A stretch of DNA of 9,995 nucleotides from Thermoleophilia bacterium. Its GTDB lineage: Bacteria; Actinomycetota; Thermoleophilia; RBG-16-64-13. Shown here in pieces: positions 1 through 6,150 of the stretch. The position numbers and the translations under genes were made by a program. The notes under the pieces were generated by a model. That model was not told where the DNA came from. It worked only from the letters and a program-made list of their open reading frames with translations, and searched no databases. How positions within the stretch are numbered: the first letter of the stretch is position 1; each line of letters begins with the position of its first letter. The DNA is taken from assembly GCA_016929985.1 (NCBI GenBank), contig JAFGIH010000360.1, positions 1 to 9,995 of the forward strand. Direction: 5' to 3'.

Positions 1-309
1 GTCTTCGTCGCCGTACCGGAGGAGCTCAATACGGGCTGTGGCCTCGGCCTGGGCCTGGTCTCGGGACATCCGTCCGGCCGTCTCCTCGTCGTAGTATTCG
101 TTGAGAATGCTGACGGCTGCCCTCGTGAGCTCTTGGGTGGTCTCTTTCTTGCCTTCGAGCAACTCACGCTCGACCGAAGGGATCAGTATCAGGAAGATAG
201 CCAGGATGAACAGAACGACAGCGAGGACAGCGGGCAATACGATCCGCAGGAGAAAACTCGACCACTTGCGCGGAAAGAGCTTTTCGATGAAGCGTCTGCT
301 AGTGTCCAA
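1..309 (-). CDS. Membrane sensor protein with N-terminal Cache-like domain (5' part only)
   Basis: This is the first 103 codons of a protein that continues beyond the left edge. A basic N-terminus (residues 1-16, with RR, PRKW) precedes one long hydrophobic segment (about 19-43), then a hydrophilic stretch with EGKKETTQELTRAAVSILNE at 52-71 and SRDQAQAEATARIELLRYGD at 82-101. The spacing of an Ala/Leu-rich helix, a D-Q-A-Q-A-E-A element and a terminal LRYGDED is typical of the start of single-Cache (sCache_2) ligand-binding domains, which sit outside the membrane in histidine kinases and chemoreceptors. The output domain lies off the window, so the protein may be a kinase, chemoreceptor or cyclase. 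The start is TTG: an in-frame TAA lies just upstream and AAGGGGG sits about 5 bases before it. The start overlaps the end of the preceding PHP gene by 11 bp, suggesting translational coupling. Membrane topology is clear; the Cache call is moderately sure. Confidence 0.72.
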   Translation of the reverse strand, partial: MDTSRRFIEKLFPRKWSSFLLRIVLPAVLAVVLFILAIFLILIPSVERELLEGKKETTQELTRAAVSILNEYYDEETAGRMSRDQAQAEATARIELLRYGDED

Positions 310-1107
310 CGTGCCCCCTTATGGTCGCGGCCTGATCGAAGTGAGGGGCTGGCGGAGTCTCGTCCTCTCCAACCCCGAGTGCATCAGCGAAACGGTTCCA
401 GTGTACCAGGGGCATATCGACCCCGGGACTACTTCCGTCTGAATGATGTAGGCCATGAAAATCACTGCCTGCGATGGTCAGGAGACCCCGCCGTTCCGCG
501 AGCGCGAGCAGGTCGCCCTGAGTGGTGGGCGGATACGGCTTGTGGAAGGCCTCGAGACCGTCCAATCCCTGAGGCGAAGCTGATCGATCAGCTCCTCCAG
601 GCGCCGGATGCTATCGAGTCCCGCCAATGGATGGGCCAGGAACACAAGACCTCCCGCCTCGTGGATGAGGCAGATCGCCTCGGCGGTTGTAGGCGGGCGA
701 TACTTGGGATCCTCCTCTTCGGGCAAGCAGTGCCTGGCCGGCTGAGGCGTCTGCCCGCGTAACGACCTGGCTCTGACGACCCAATTCCTGAAAGACGTGC
801 GCCAGGGTTGGCGGATGATACACAGGGCATCGAGCAAGGGTGCGTCAGTGGGGTCGAAGCCGTAACCCAGAAGATGTATCGGCCCCGTCGGTGACCGGGC
901 GTCGATCTCCACGCCGGTGACGGAGCGGACCCCTCGCTTGCTCAGGGCCGCGCGAAACTGGTCTTGCCCCTCGAGGGAGTTATGGTCGGTAAGCGCCGCC
1001 CAGACTGCCCCCGTGGCAGCGATCGAATGAGCGACATATGAAGGAGAGTGATCTCCGTCGCTCACAGACGAATGACAGTGCAGGTCAACCCTGATGGTGT
1101 CGATCAC
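299..1107 (-). pseudogene. PHP-domain metal-dependent phosphoesterase, interrupted by a single frameshift
   Basis: The N-terminal part (GTG start at 1107, GAGGG four bases upstream) carries the PHP signature: DLHCHSSVSDG at residues 8-18, ALTDHNSLEG at 38-47, GVEIDA at 65-70, HLLGYGFD at 78-85 and LAHP at 157-160. These give metal ligands H10, H12, D41/H42, E67 and H159. After about residue 176 the frame loses similarity (LRLRDWTVSRPST). The proper continuation, GLDGLEAFHKPY through AGSDFHGLHH to the TAG at 299-301, lies in the -1 frame, starting at about 568. Restoring one base near 566-580 gives a protein of about 269 residues, normal for PHP proteins of the YciV/TrpH type, which hydrolyse nucleoside 3',5'-bisphosphates or short RNA. 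No slippery heptamer is visible, so programmed frameshifting is unlikely. It is a recent mutation or a sequencing/assembly error. Residues about 91-135 are weakly recognisable but in frame with both flanks. Confidence 0.82.
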
Positions 1108-1142
1108 GGAACCCTCAACACAAGCACCGAAGACGCGCTGCC

Positions 1143-1175
1143 ATTCTACAAGAAACGAACAGGCTGGGTGGACAA
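1143..1175 (-). promoter_or_regulatory. Possible weak promoter for the PHP-sensor pair
   Basis: On the minus strand TAGAAT (1143-1148) would be a good -10 box about 36 bp before the PHP start. The best -35 match, TTGTCC (1170-1175), is 21 bp away, which is too long for a standard sigma70 promoter. It overlaps the -35 of the rightward promoter. Confidence 0.25.
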
Positions 1176-1198
1176 TCCCGCCGTATCGCGCGTATAGT
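1169..1198 (+). promoter_or_regulatory. Sigma70-like promoter for the satP-type gene
   Basis: TGGACA (1169-1174) and TATAGT (1193-1198) each match the -35 and -10 consensus at five of six positions and are 18 bp apart. Transcription would start near 1205, leaving a 5' leader of about 90 bases before the ATG at 1295. The leader holds a modest CGCCGG/CCGGCG inverted repeat (1202-1207 and 1229-1234), but no recognisable riboswitch. Confidence 0.5.
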
Positions 1199-1294
1199 CT
1201 CCGCCGGTTTTGGACGGGGCGTGTGTGGCCGGCGAGGTTGGCACCGACCGTGATCTGAACGATCCAACAAACACGAGAGGAAGGAACAAGCTAC

Positions 1295-2350
1295 ATGGCC
1301 AATTCGATAACCTCGAACGAGACGGTCACCAAGCTGCTGGACACCAACGCCAATCCCGCGCCACTGGGGTTGATGGGATTTGGTCTCACGACCATCCTGC
1401 TGAATATTCACAATGCAGGCTTCTACGACCTCAACTCGATGATCCTGGCCATGGGTATCTTCTATGGCGGAGTGGCTCAGATCATCGCCGGCATCATGGA
1501 GTGGAAGAAGAACAACACGTTCGGCACTCTCGCCTTCACGTCTTACGGGCTCTTCTGGCTGACCCTGGCCGGCATCTGGCTCATCCCCGCCATCTTTCCC
1601 GATACTAAGCTTGCGGGTAGTCCCAGCGAACTGGCTCTGGCCTGGTACTTCGTCTTCTGGGGCGTTTTTACAGGCTATATGTTCATCGGCACACTGAAGC
1701 TCAACCGCGCGTTGCAGGTGGTCTTCGGCCTACTGACCATCCTGTTCTTCCTTCTGGCGATCAGGGATTTCGGCGGAGGAGCCGTCTGGGGCAAAATAGC
1801 GGGTTGGGAAGGCATACTGACGGGAATCTCAGCTGTCTACGCCGCCAGCGCGCAGATCATCAACGAAGTGTATCGGCGCGTTGTTCTTCCCCTGGGTCCC
1901 GCGAGCAAGCTGCCGAAAGGCTTCGTTACCGACCATGGTGAAGAGATAGCCAGCATGTGGCTGCAAGACCTGCGGGTCAGCGCTCAGACGCCCTCGTATA
2001 GCGTAGTCTCGGATGCCGAATTGGTGAATGCGAGCGAATTCGCCCTGACACAGGTCAACCAGTACTTCAGCGGCGATGCTTCCGACGCCAATATCGGCGA
2101 GTTCTTCCACAATCTGGGCGCGACGAGAGCCGCGCAGGGTCTCCCGCTGCCGGAACTCATCAGCGCCATCCTGTTGCTCAAGCGAGAGGTCTGGATGTCG
2201 GCCCGTACGCACGGGGTGTGGGAGTCGGCCGCCGACTTACAGAAGGCCGTCGATCTCAGCCGTGAACTCGGTCGTTTCTTCGACAGGGCTGTGTACTATT
2301 CGACCGCCGGCTACACGGGCGCCCCGCTGCACGGGAAGGACGTCTTCTAG
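1295..2350 (+). CDS. satP: SatP/YaaH (GPR1/FUN34) family acetate transporter with extra C-terminal RsbRD_N-like domain
   Basis: Residues 15-195 are a clear acetate uptake transporter. NPAPLGL (20-26) is the family signature, followed by [18 protein letters not shown] and [21 protein letters not shown] (56-76), close to E. coli SatP. Six membrane segments lie at about 24-40, 50-68, 77-100, 113-133, 138-157 and 168-190. The family imports acetate and succinate across the inner membrane. E. coli SatP has 188 residues, but this protein has 351. The additional 150 residues are soluble and helical: [12 protein letters not shown] (216-227), an acidic helix at about 240-260, then [20 protein letters not shown] (274-293) and LLLKREVW (293-300). 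That pattern resembles the RsbRD_N domain of stressosome co-antagonists (known family feature; the assignment is by eye). A GAGAGGAAGG ribosome site precedes the ATG by about 10 bases. It is probably monocistronic, ending at the hairpin at 2387. The transporter call is near certain; the tail domain is moderately sure. Confidence 0.93.
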   Translation: MANSITSNETVTKLLDTNANPAPLGLMGFGLTTILLNIHNAGFYDLNSMILAMGIFYGGVAQIIAGIMEWKKNNTFGTLAFTSYGLFWLTLAGIWLIPAIFPDTKLAGSPSELALAWYFVFWGVFTGYMFIGTLKLNRALQVVFGLLTILFFLLAIRDFGGGAVWGKIAGWEGILTGISAVYAASAQIINEVYRRVVLPLGPASKLPKGFVTDHGEEIASMWLQDLRVSAQTPSYSVVSDAELVNASEFALTQVNQYFSGDASDANIGEFFHNLGATRAAQGLPLPELISAILLLKREVWMSARTHGVWESAADLQKAVDLSRELGRFFDRAVYYSTAGYTGAPLHGKDVF

Positions 2351-2386
2351 AGAAGGGCGCCGGCTCGTCGAGCCAGAGACCGCCCG

Positions 2387-2434
2387 ACAAACAAGGCCGC
2401 CGGATGCGTTTCCGCATCCGGCGGCCTTGTTTGT
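2387..2434. terminator. Perfect 22-bp-stem hairpin, shared bidirectional terminator
   Basis: The arms at 2387-2408 and 2413-2434 are perfect inverted copies around a four-base TTTC loop. The stem core is GGCCGCCGGATGCG and the base is A/T-rich (ACAAACAA pairing with TTGTTTGT), so a T-rich 3' arm end is present on both strands. It sits 37 bp after the satP-type stop and 19 bp after the actP-type stop, between convergent genes, which fits termination of both transcripts. Long U-runs beyond the stem are lacking. Confidence 0.85.
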
Positions 2435-2452
2435 GAGACTTGTAGAACGAGG

Positions 2453-4444
2453 CTACTCGGCGGGCGCCGCCTCCGCGATTGCATCCTGCGCGGCGTGGTC
2501 ATGCGAGAAGTTGCCCGTCACTGGGTGTTCCGTCATCATGTCGGGCTTGGTCATCTTCGACACCAAGTAGATAACGAGGAAGCTCGCGGGGATCGAGATG
2601 ATGCCGGGGTTCTTCAACGGGATGGGGGCATCGGCAGGGTTGAGCCCGTAGAGTTCCCATGCAGTCGGCGAGAAGACGATGATGCCTATCGAGAGCACGA
2701 CACCCACGATGATGGAGGCCACCATGCCCTTGGAGGTCGTGCGCTTCCAGAAGAGCATCATGATGATGCAGGGCAGGTTGGCCGAGGCGGCTACCGCGAA
2801 CGCCAGGCCCACGAGGAACGAGACGTTCACGCCCTGGAAGGCGATTCCCAGAAGGATGGCGATGGCGCCGACCACGAAGGCCGCGATCCGGCCGGCCATG
2901 ACCTTCTGCTTGTCGTTCTTGATGAGACCTCCGAAGCGGTCCATGAGGTCGTGGGCGACAGCCCCGGACGCCGCGATGATGAGACCGCTCACTGTGCCGA
3001 GCACCGTGGCGAACGCAATGGCCGAGATCATGGCAAACAGGAAGGTACCGAACGAGTCAGCGAGGAGCGGAGCCGACATGTTGTTGTCGAGAACGTTCAC
3101 AGTACCGCCCGTCATGGCGCCGAGACCTAAGAAGAGCGTCAGTATGTAGAAGAACCCGATCGCGGCGATGGCTACGACCGTGGACTTCCGGGCCGCCCGC
3201 TGGCTGGGCACCGTGTAGTAACGGATGAGGATATGCGGCAGCGAGGCTGTGCCCAGGAACAGAGCGATCATCAGCGAGACGAAGTCGACCCGATCCGTCC
3301 AGGAGCCCTCGAGCTTGAACATCTGGCCCGGCCTTGCGACGGTGTCGCCCGAGACAGCGACAGAGTAGTAGACAGACACCTTGTCCTCGCCGTCTGTGAA
3401 GGCCATGCTCTTCCAGAGATTGATGGTGGTCTCTTTGTCACCGATCAGGGCAAGGAACTTGAAGGGGTTGACCGGACCCGTCTCAGTGTCCATTTCGCCG
3501 GCGATCGAGCTCATGTGCCCGACCTGCCTCAGCCGGTTGGCGTCTGATTCGGGAGCACCATTCACGAACTTCGTCCCGTCGGGCTTGGTGACGACCTCCT
3601 GAGTCTCGTGGAGAGTCACACCTGCCGTGGTGGTCTCTGCCTTCCACCAGGTGGCCACTCCATTCTTGTCCAACTTGACAAAGGAGGTGGTCTTGTCCTT
3701 GATCGTCTGGTCATGCTGGGCGACGACCTGGTATGTGGTATCGACCGGGGTGATCGTTCCGCCGGTATCGGTGGCGGCGATCGTGTTGTAGTGATAGAAG
3801 GGGACTCTGCCGCCTTGATCTGGAGCGGTAGAGAAACCACGCACGCAGAGCGCCACGACGATCACGAGCGCAAAGATGATGAGCAGCGATCCCTTGATGA
3901 ACTGTACATACGTGGTGGAGGTCATTCCCGCGGTGGCGACGATCGTGATCACGATGGCGCCTACAAGGACCACTCCGACCCAGTGCGGAAAACCAAGAAG
4001 CGGCTGGATGAGGACACCGGCCCCCACCATCTGGGGGATCAGGTAGAAGATGGACACTATCAGTGTCGCAATGGCGGCCAAGAGTTTCACGCTGCGCTTG
4101 TTGAACTTGGCATCAAGGGCGTCTGTGAAGGTGTATCGGCCTAGGCGGCGCATGGGCTCCGCGACGACGAAGAGGGCGACCACCCAGCCGGCCAAGTAGC
4201 CGATGGAGTAGAGGAAGCCATCGTAGCCGTAGACGGCGATCATGCCGCAGATGCCAAGGAATGACGCGGCGGACAGATAGTCGCCGGCGAAGGCGATGCC
4301 GTTGACTCCCCAGTGGATGCGGCCACCGGCCGCGTAGTAGCCGCTCGCCGACCGGGCGCGGCGAGCTGTGTAGAAGGATACGAAGAGTACGAGCGCTACG
4401 ATTACCAGGAATATGGCGACGGCTAGACCTTTGACCTCTCCCAT
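2453..4444 (-). CDS. actP: ActP-type cation/acetate symporter (sodium:solute symporter family) with large extracytoplasmic insertion
   Basis: This 663-residue protein matches the SSS family acetate permeases: ASGYYAAGGRIHWGVNGIAF (34-53), GDYLSAASFLGI (54-65), GRYTFTDALDAKF (102-114), LIPQMVGAG (135-143), GTASLPHILIRYYTV (398-412) and ATVLGTVSGLIIAASGAVAH (479-498). About 13 membrane segments can be drawn (near 5-25, 47-71, 77-95, 120-147, 154-173, 183-201, 388-407, 422-443, 466-495, 518-537, 541-565, 572-591, 611-629). It drives acetate import with a cation gradient. E. coli ActP is 549 residues. The excess is mainly a hydrophilic, Thr/Asp-rich insertion at about 205-385 between segments 6 and 7, placed outside by the positive-inside rule. 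The ATG at 4444 follows the DUF485 stop by one base (TGACATG), with GGGGAAGG upstream. A 23-residue upstream in-frame extension is rejected. The C-terminus is acidic/Ala-rich with a HDH. Confidence 0.93.
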   Translation of the reverse strand: MGEVKGLAVAIFLVIVALVLFVSFYTARRARSASGYYAAGGRIHWGVNGIAFAGDYLSAASFLGICGMIAVYGYDGFLYSIGYLAGWVVALFVVAEPMRRLGRYTFTDALDAKFNKRSVKLLAAIATLIVSIFYLIPQMVGAGVLIQPLLGFPHWVGVVLVGAIVITIVATAGMTSTTYVQFIKGSLLIIFALVIVVALCVRGFSTAPDQGGRVPFYHYNTIAATDTGGTITPVDTTYQVVAQHDQTIKDKTTSFVKLDKNGVATWWKAETTTAGVTLHETQEVVTKPDGTKFVNGAPESDANRLRQVGHMSSIAGEMDTETGPVNPFKFLALIGDKETTINLWKSMAFTDGEDKVSVYYSVAVSGDTVARPGQMFKLEGSWTDRVDFVSLMIALFLGTASLPHILIRYYTVPSQRAARKSTVVAIAAIGFFYILTLFLGLGAMTGGTVNVLDNNMSAPLLADSFGTFLFAMISAIAFATVLGTVSGLIIAASGAVAHDLMDRFGGLIKNDKQKVMAGRIAAFVVGAIAILLGIAFQGVNVSFLVGLAFAVAASANLPCIIMMLFWKRTTSKGMVASIIVGVVLSIGIIVFSPTAWELYGLNPADAPIPLKNPGIISIPASFLVIYLVSKMTKPDMMTEHPVTGNFSHDHAAQDAIAEAAPAE

Positions 4445-4445
4445 G

Positions 4446-4727
4446 TCAGGCCTTCCCCTCGCCCTCGAAGGACTTCTCGTGGCGCGTGCACGCCCAGTTG
4501 TATGCGAGGGCAAGAATGAACGCGATGACGATCAGTGCGAAGCCGTAGACGATCGCAAGGTTCAAGCCTGCAAAAACGATCGTGCCCATGACCTTCGGCC
4601 ACGCTACGTTGATGACTATGAAAACGACATAGATCACGCCGTAGACTGCCAGCATGATCAATCCGAGACGTCTCTTGTAAGCCGCCGCTTCGTCGATCCC
4701 GTGTACTGCTGCGGGTTCATGGAGCAT
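4446..4727 (-). CDS. DUF485 family small membrane protein, partner of the acetate symporter
   Basis: The protein has 93 residues with two membrane segments, about 21-42 and 54-78. The second contains LNLAIVYGFALIVIAFILAL, and YGFALIVIAFILALAYNW is the usual DUF485 (YjcH-like) pattern. DUF485 genes commonly precede actP (yjcH-actP in E. coli). The protein is presumed to help assemble or tune the symporter in the inner membrane, but its biochemical role is not established. The ATG at 4727 was preferred over an upstream in-frame start at 4766 because GGAGGG (4734-4739) lies seven bases before it. The gene is one base from the actP-type start, so the two are surely co-transcribed and probably translationally coupled. 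The C-terminus is charged (TRHEKSFEGEGKA) and cytoplasmic. Confidence 0.9.
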   Translation of the reverse strand: MLHEPAAVHGIDEAAAYKRRLGLIMLAVYGVIYVVFIVINVAWPKVMGTIVFAGLNLAIVYGFALIVIAFILALAYNWACTRHEKSFEGEGKA

Positions 4728-4775
4728 ATTCCACCCTCCGATGTCTGTGGTCGTTTCCGGCCGCAATCAAATGCT

Positions 4776-4791
4776 CCGTTCCAGGGAACGG
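4776..4791. promoter_or_regulatory. Perfect 16-bp palindrome, candidate operator of the acetate symporter operon
   Basis: CCGTTCC-AG-GGAACGG is a perfect 7-bp inverted repeat with a two-base centre. It lies about 3-18 bases downstream of the start point predicted from the leftward promoter at 4801-4829, a typical position for a repressor site. It could instead form a small hairpin in the leader. The cognate regulator is not in the window. Confidence 0.45.
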
Positions 4792-4800
4792 CTGCACGGT

Positions 4801-4829
4801 ATTGTGGGTGCTGGGAGGGTGCCTGTCAA
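4801..4829 (-). promoter_or_regulatory. Sigma70-like promoter for the DUF485-actP operon
   Basis: Read leftward, a perfect TTGACA (4824-4829) is followed after 17 bp by CACAAT (4801-4806, four of six matches). Transcription would start near 4794, giving a leader of about 67 bases before the ATG at 4727. An isolated 8-bp palindrome TAACGTTA lies upstream at 4872-4879. Confidence 0.6.
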
Positions 4830-4930
4830 GCCCTTTGCGTTATGTGTTTCACGAGGTTCTGCCAGAGGTCCTAACGTTACCGAATTCACAACTCATTTCG
4901 GGCTCTCCGCCCAAACTGCTTTGTATGGGA

Positions 4931-4936
4931 TACAAT
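4931..4936 (+). promoter_or_regulatory. -10 box for a probably leaderless transcript of the DUF4388 operon
   Basis: TACAAT ends seven bases before the ATG at 4944, so transcription would begin at or next to the start codon. No Shine-Dalgarno sequence is present (only CTAGGTC immediately before ATG). No good -35 is seen at the expected distance. This is the arrangement known for leaderless genes in actinobacteria and Deinococcus. Confidence 0.45.
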
Positions 4937-4943
4937 CTAGGTC

Positions 4944-5657
4944 ATGATCCTCTGGGGTGAAATACGCGAGTTCCCTCTCTTCACCATCTTGCAGTTCCTC
5001 TCGCAGCAGCGGCGGACCGGCATCGTTGAGATACAGGACTTCGAGGAGCTCGGGTTCATCTACCTTTCACGCGGCCGCATCGATGGGATCAGCACGCAGG
5101 CCTGGGATGAGATGCTGGGCAACAGGCTGGTCGCGGCCGGTCACCTGACCGAGGCGCAGGTGCGGGAGTGCTGGATGGAGTGCGCGGGCGACGTGAACAA
5201 GCCGGTGAACGCGGCTCTCCTCGAGCGTGCCGACGGCGACAGGCGGGCGATCGTCGAGGTGGTCAACCGGCACACCGCGGACGCGGTCATGCAGCTGATG
5301 TACTGGAATGCGGGGACCTTCCGCTTCGACGTGACGGCGGAGCCCACCTACTTCCCCATCGTGCCCACCCTCTCCGTCGATTTCTTGCTCCTCGACGCCT
5401 ACCGCAGGGTCGACGAGGGTGAACGCCCCTGGCACTCCAAGATATCCCTCGACGAGGAGCTGTGCCTCACCTGCACCATCGACTGCTCGCCCGAGATCAA
5501 GAAGCGCTATCTGAGACCCGACCTGTGCTTGTGGCGAAGCATGCCGGCAGTCCTCAAAGACCCCATATTCCGCGGCATGAGAAAGCTCGGCATGGTGCGG
5601 GATTCACGCGAGTCGCACGACGAGTACGACGATATGGACGAACTCCCGTTCGTCTGA
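4944..5657 (+). CDS. DUF4388 (PatA-like N-terminal) domain protein with C-terminal cysteine cluster
   Basis: The 237-residue soluble protein begins with the DUF4388 pattern: GEIREFPLFTILQFLSQQRR (5-24), TGIVEI (25-30) and LGFIYLSRGRIDGIS (36-50). A segment GNRLVAAGHLTEAQV (59-73) resembles the GSPII_E_N/MshEN fold, and a helical, beta-rich region ends with GTFRFDVTAEPTYF (124-137). DUF4388 proteins occur in bacterial signalling, gliding and two-component systems; no enzymatic activity is assigned. The C-terminal third has LCLTCTIDCSPEIKKRYLRP (173-192) then CLWRSMP, giving C174-x2-C177-x3-C181 and C195, a possible metal or redox site. The tail (SRESHDEYDDMDE) is strongly acidic. The ATG start fits the domain start and the -10 box seven bases upstream. 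It heads a compact operon; rlmH follows ten bases later. The domain call is good; the function is unknown. Confidence 0.82.
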   Translation: MILWGEIREFPLFTILQFLSQQRRTGIVEIQDFEELGFIYLSRGRIDGISTQAWDEMLGNRLVAAGHLTEAQVRECWMECAGDVNKPVNAALLERADGDRRAIVEVVNRHTADAVMQLMYWNAGTFRFDVTAEPTYFPIVPTLSVDFLLLDAYRRVDEGERPWHSKISLDEELCLTCTIDCSPEIKKRYLRPDLCLWRSMPAVLKDPIFRGMRKLGMVRDSRESHDEYDDMDELPFV

Positions 5658-5667
5658 CCTCATCCGC

Positions 5668-6129
5668 ATGCGTGCCAGCATCGTATGCATCGGCCGCCTC
5701 AGTCGCGAATACCAAGAGGTGTGGCGCCACTACGAGAGTCTTCTGCGGCCTTACCTGAACCTTGAGGTTCTTGAAGCGTCCGAGTCTCCTCTGGCACAGG
5801 GGGGCCAACAGGCGCGCGCGAAAGAAGGCGCGGCCCTTCTCGGCCTGTTGCGCAAGGGTGCCTTCACCGTGGCTCTTGACATGCGCGGCCAAACATTCAC
5901 GTCGGAGGGATTGAGCACGTTGTTGGCTACCAAGAAGGTCGACGGGCAGAGCCACTTCCAGTTCGTCCTGGGCGGGGCTTCGGGCCTGGACCGGCGCGTG
6001 CTCGACGCGGCCGACCTGTGCTGGTCGCTCTCTGCCTTGACCTTCCCGCATCAGATGGCCCGGTGCATCGTGGCCGAGCAGCTCTACCGCGCTCTCAAGA
6101 TCGAGCGGGGCGAGCCTTATCACCACTAA
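5668..6129 (+). CDS. rlmH: 23S rRNA (pseudouridine1915-N3)-methyltransferase RlmH
   Basis: This SPOUT-class methyltransferase uses S-adenosylmethionine to methylate pseudouridine 1915 in helix 69 of 23S rRNA on assembled ribosomes. At 153 residues it is near E. coli RlmH (155). Diagnostic segments are ALDMRGQTFTSEGLST (69-84), FVLGGASGLDRRVLDAAD (99-116; the SAM-binding trefoil-knot glycines) and SLSALTFPHQMARCIVAEQL (120-139) running into YRALKIERGEPYHH at the C-terminus, ending in the characteristic YHH. The ATG is ten bases past the DUF4388 stop, without a visible Shine-Dalgarno sequence, so translation may depend on coupling to the upstream gene. The protein looks complete, with all core motifs present. 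Confidence 0.97.
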   Translation: MRASIVCIGRLSREYQEVWRHYESLLRPYLNLEVLEASESPLAQGGQQARAKEGAALLGLLRKGAFTVALDMRGQTFTSEGLSTLLATKKVDGQSHFQFVLGGASGLDRRVLDAADLCWSLSALTFPHQMARCIVAEQLYRALKIERGEPYHH

Positions 6130-6150
6130 CGAGAAAGACGGTTGCCGGGG

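Noticed and set aside
133..762. A 209-residue open frame on the plus strand.
   Set aside because: It is antisense to the PHP and Cache-sensor genes, whose motifs are recognisable. The translation is low-complexity and charged, with no domain.
588..830. Alternative minus-strand frames in the middle of the PHP gene, suggesting a second pair of frameshifts.
   Set aside because: The other frames show no PHP-like residues, whereas the main frame continues to RPPTTAEAICLIHEAGG and LAHP without a stop. A variable linker is simpler.
4445..4513. An upstream in-frame start extending the actP-type protein by 23 residues.
   Set aside because: The extra residues are Arg/Ser/Pro-rich, overlap the DUF485 coding end, and are not signal-like. 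The ATG at 4444 has a good ribosome site and begins directly before membrane segment 1.
4838..4860. TGTGTTTCACG as a CRP-like site upstream of the actP operon.
   Set aside because: The half-sites are too close (three-base spacer rather than six), so it does not fit the CRP consensus.
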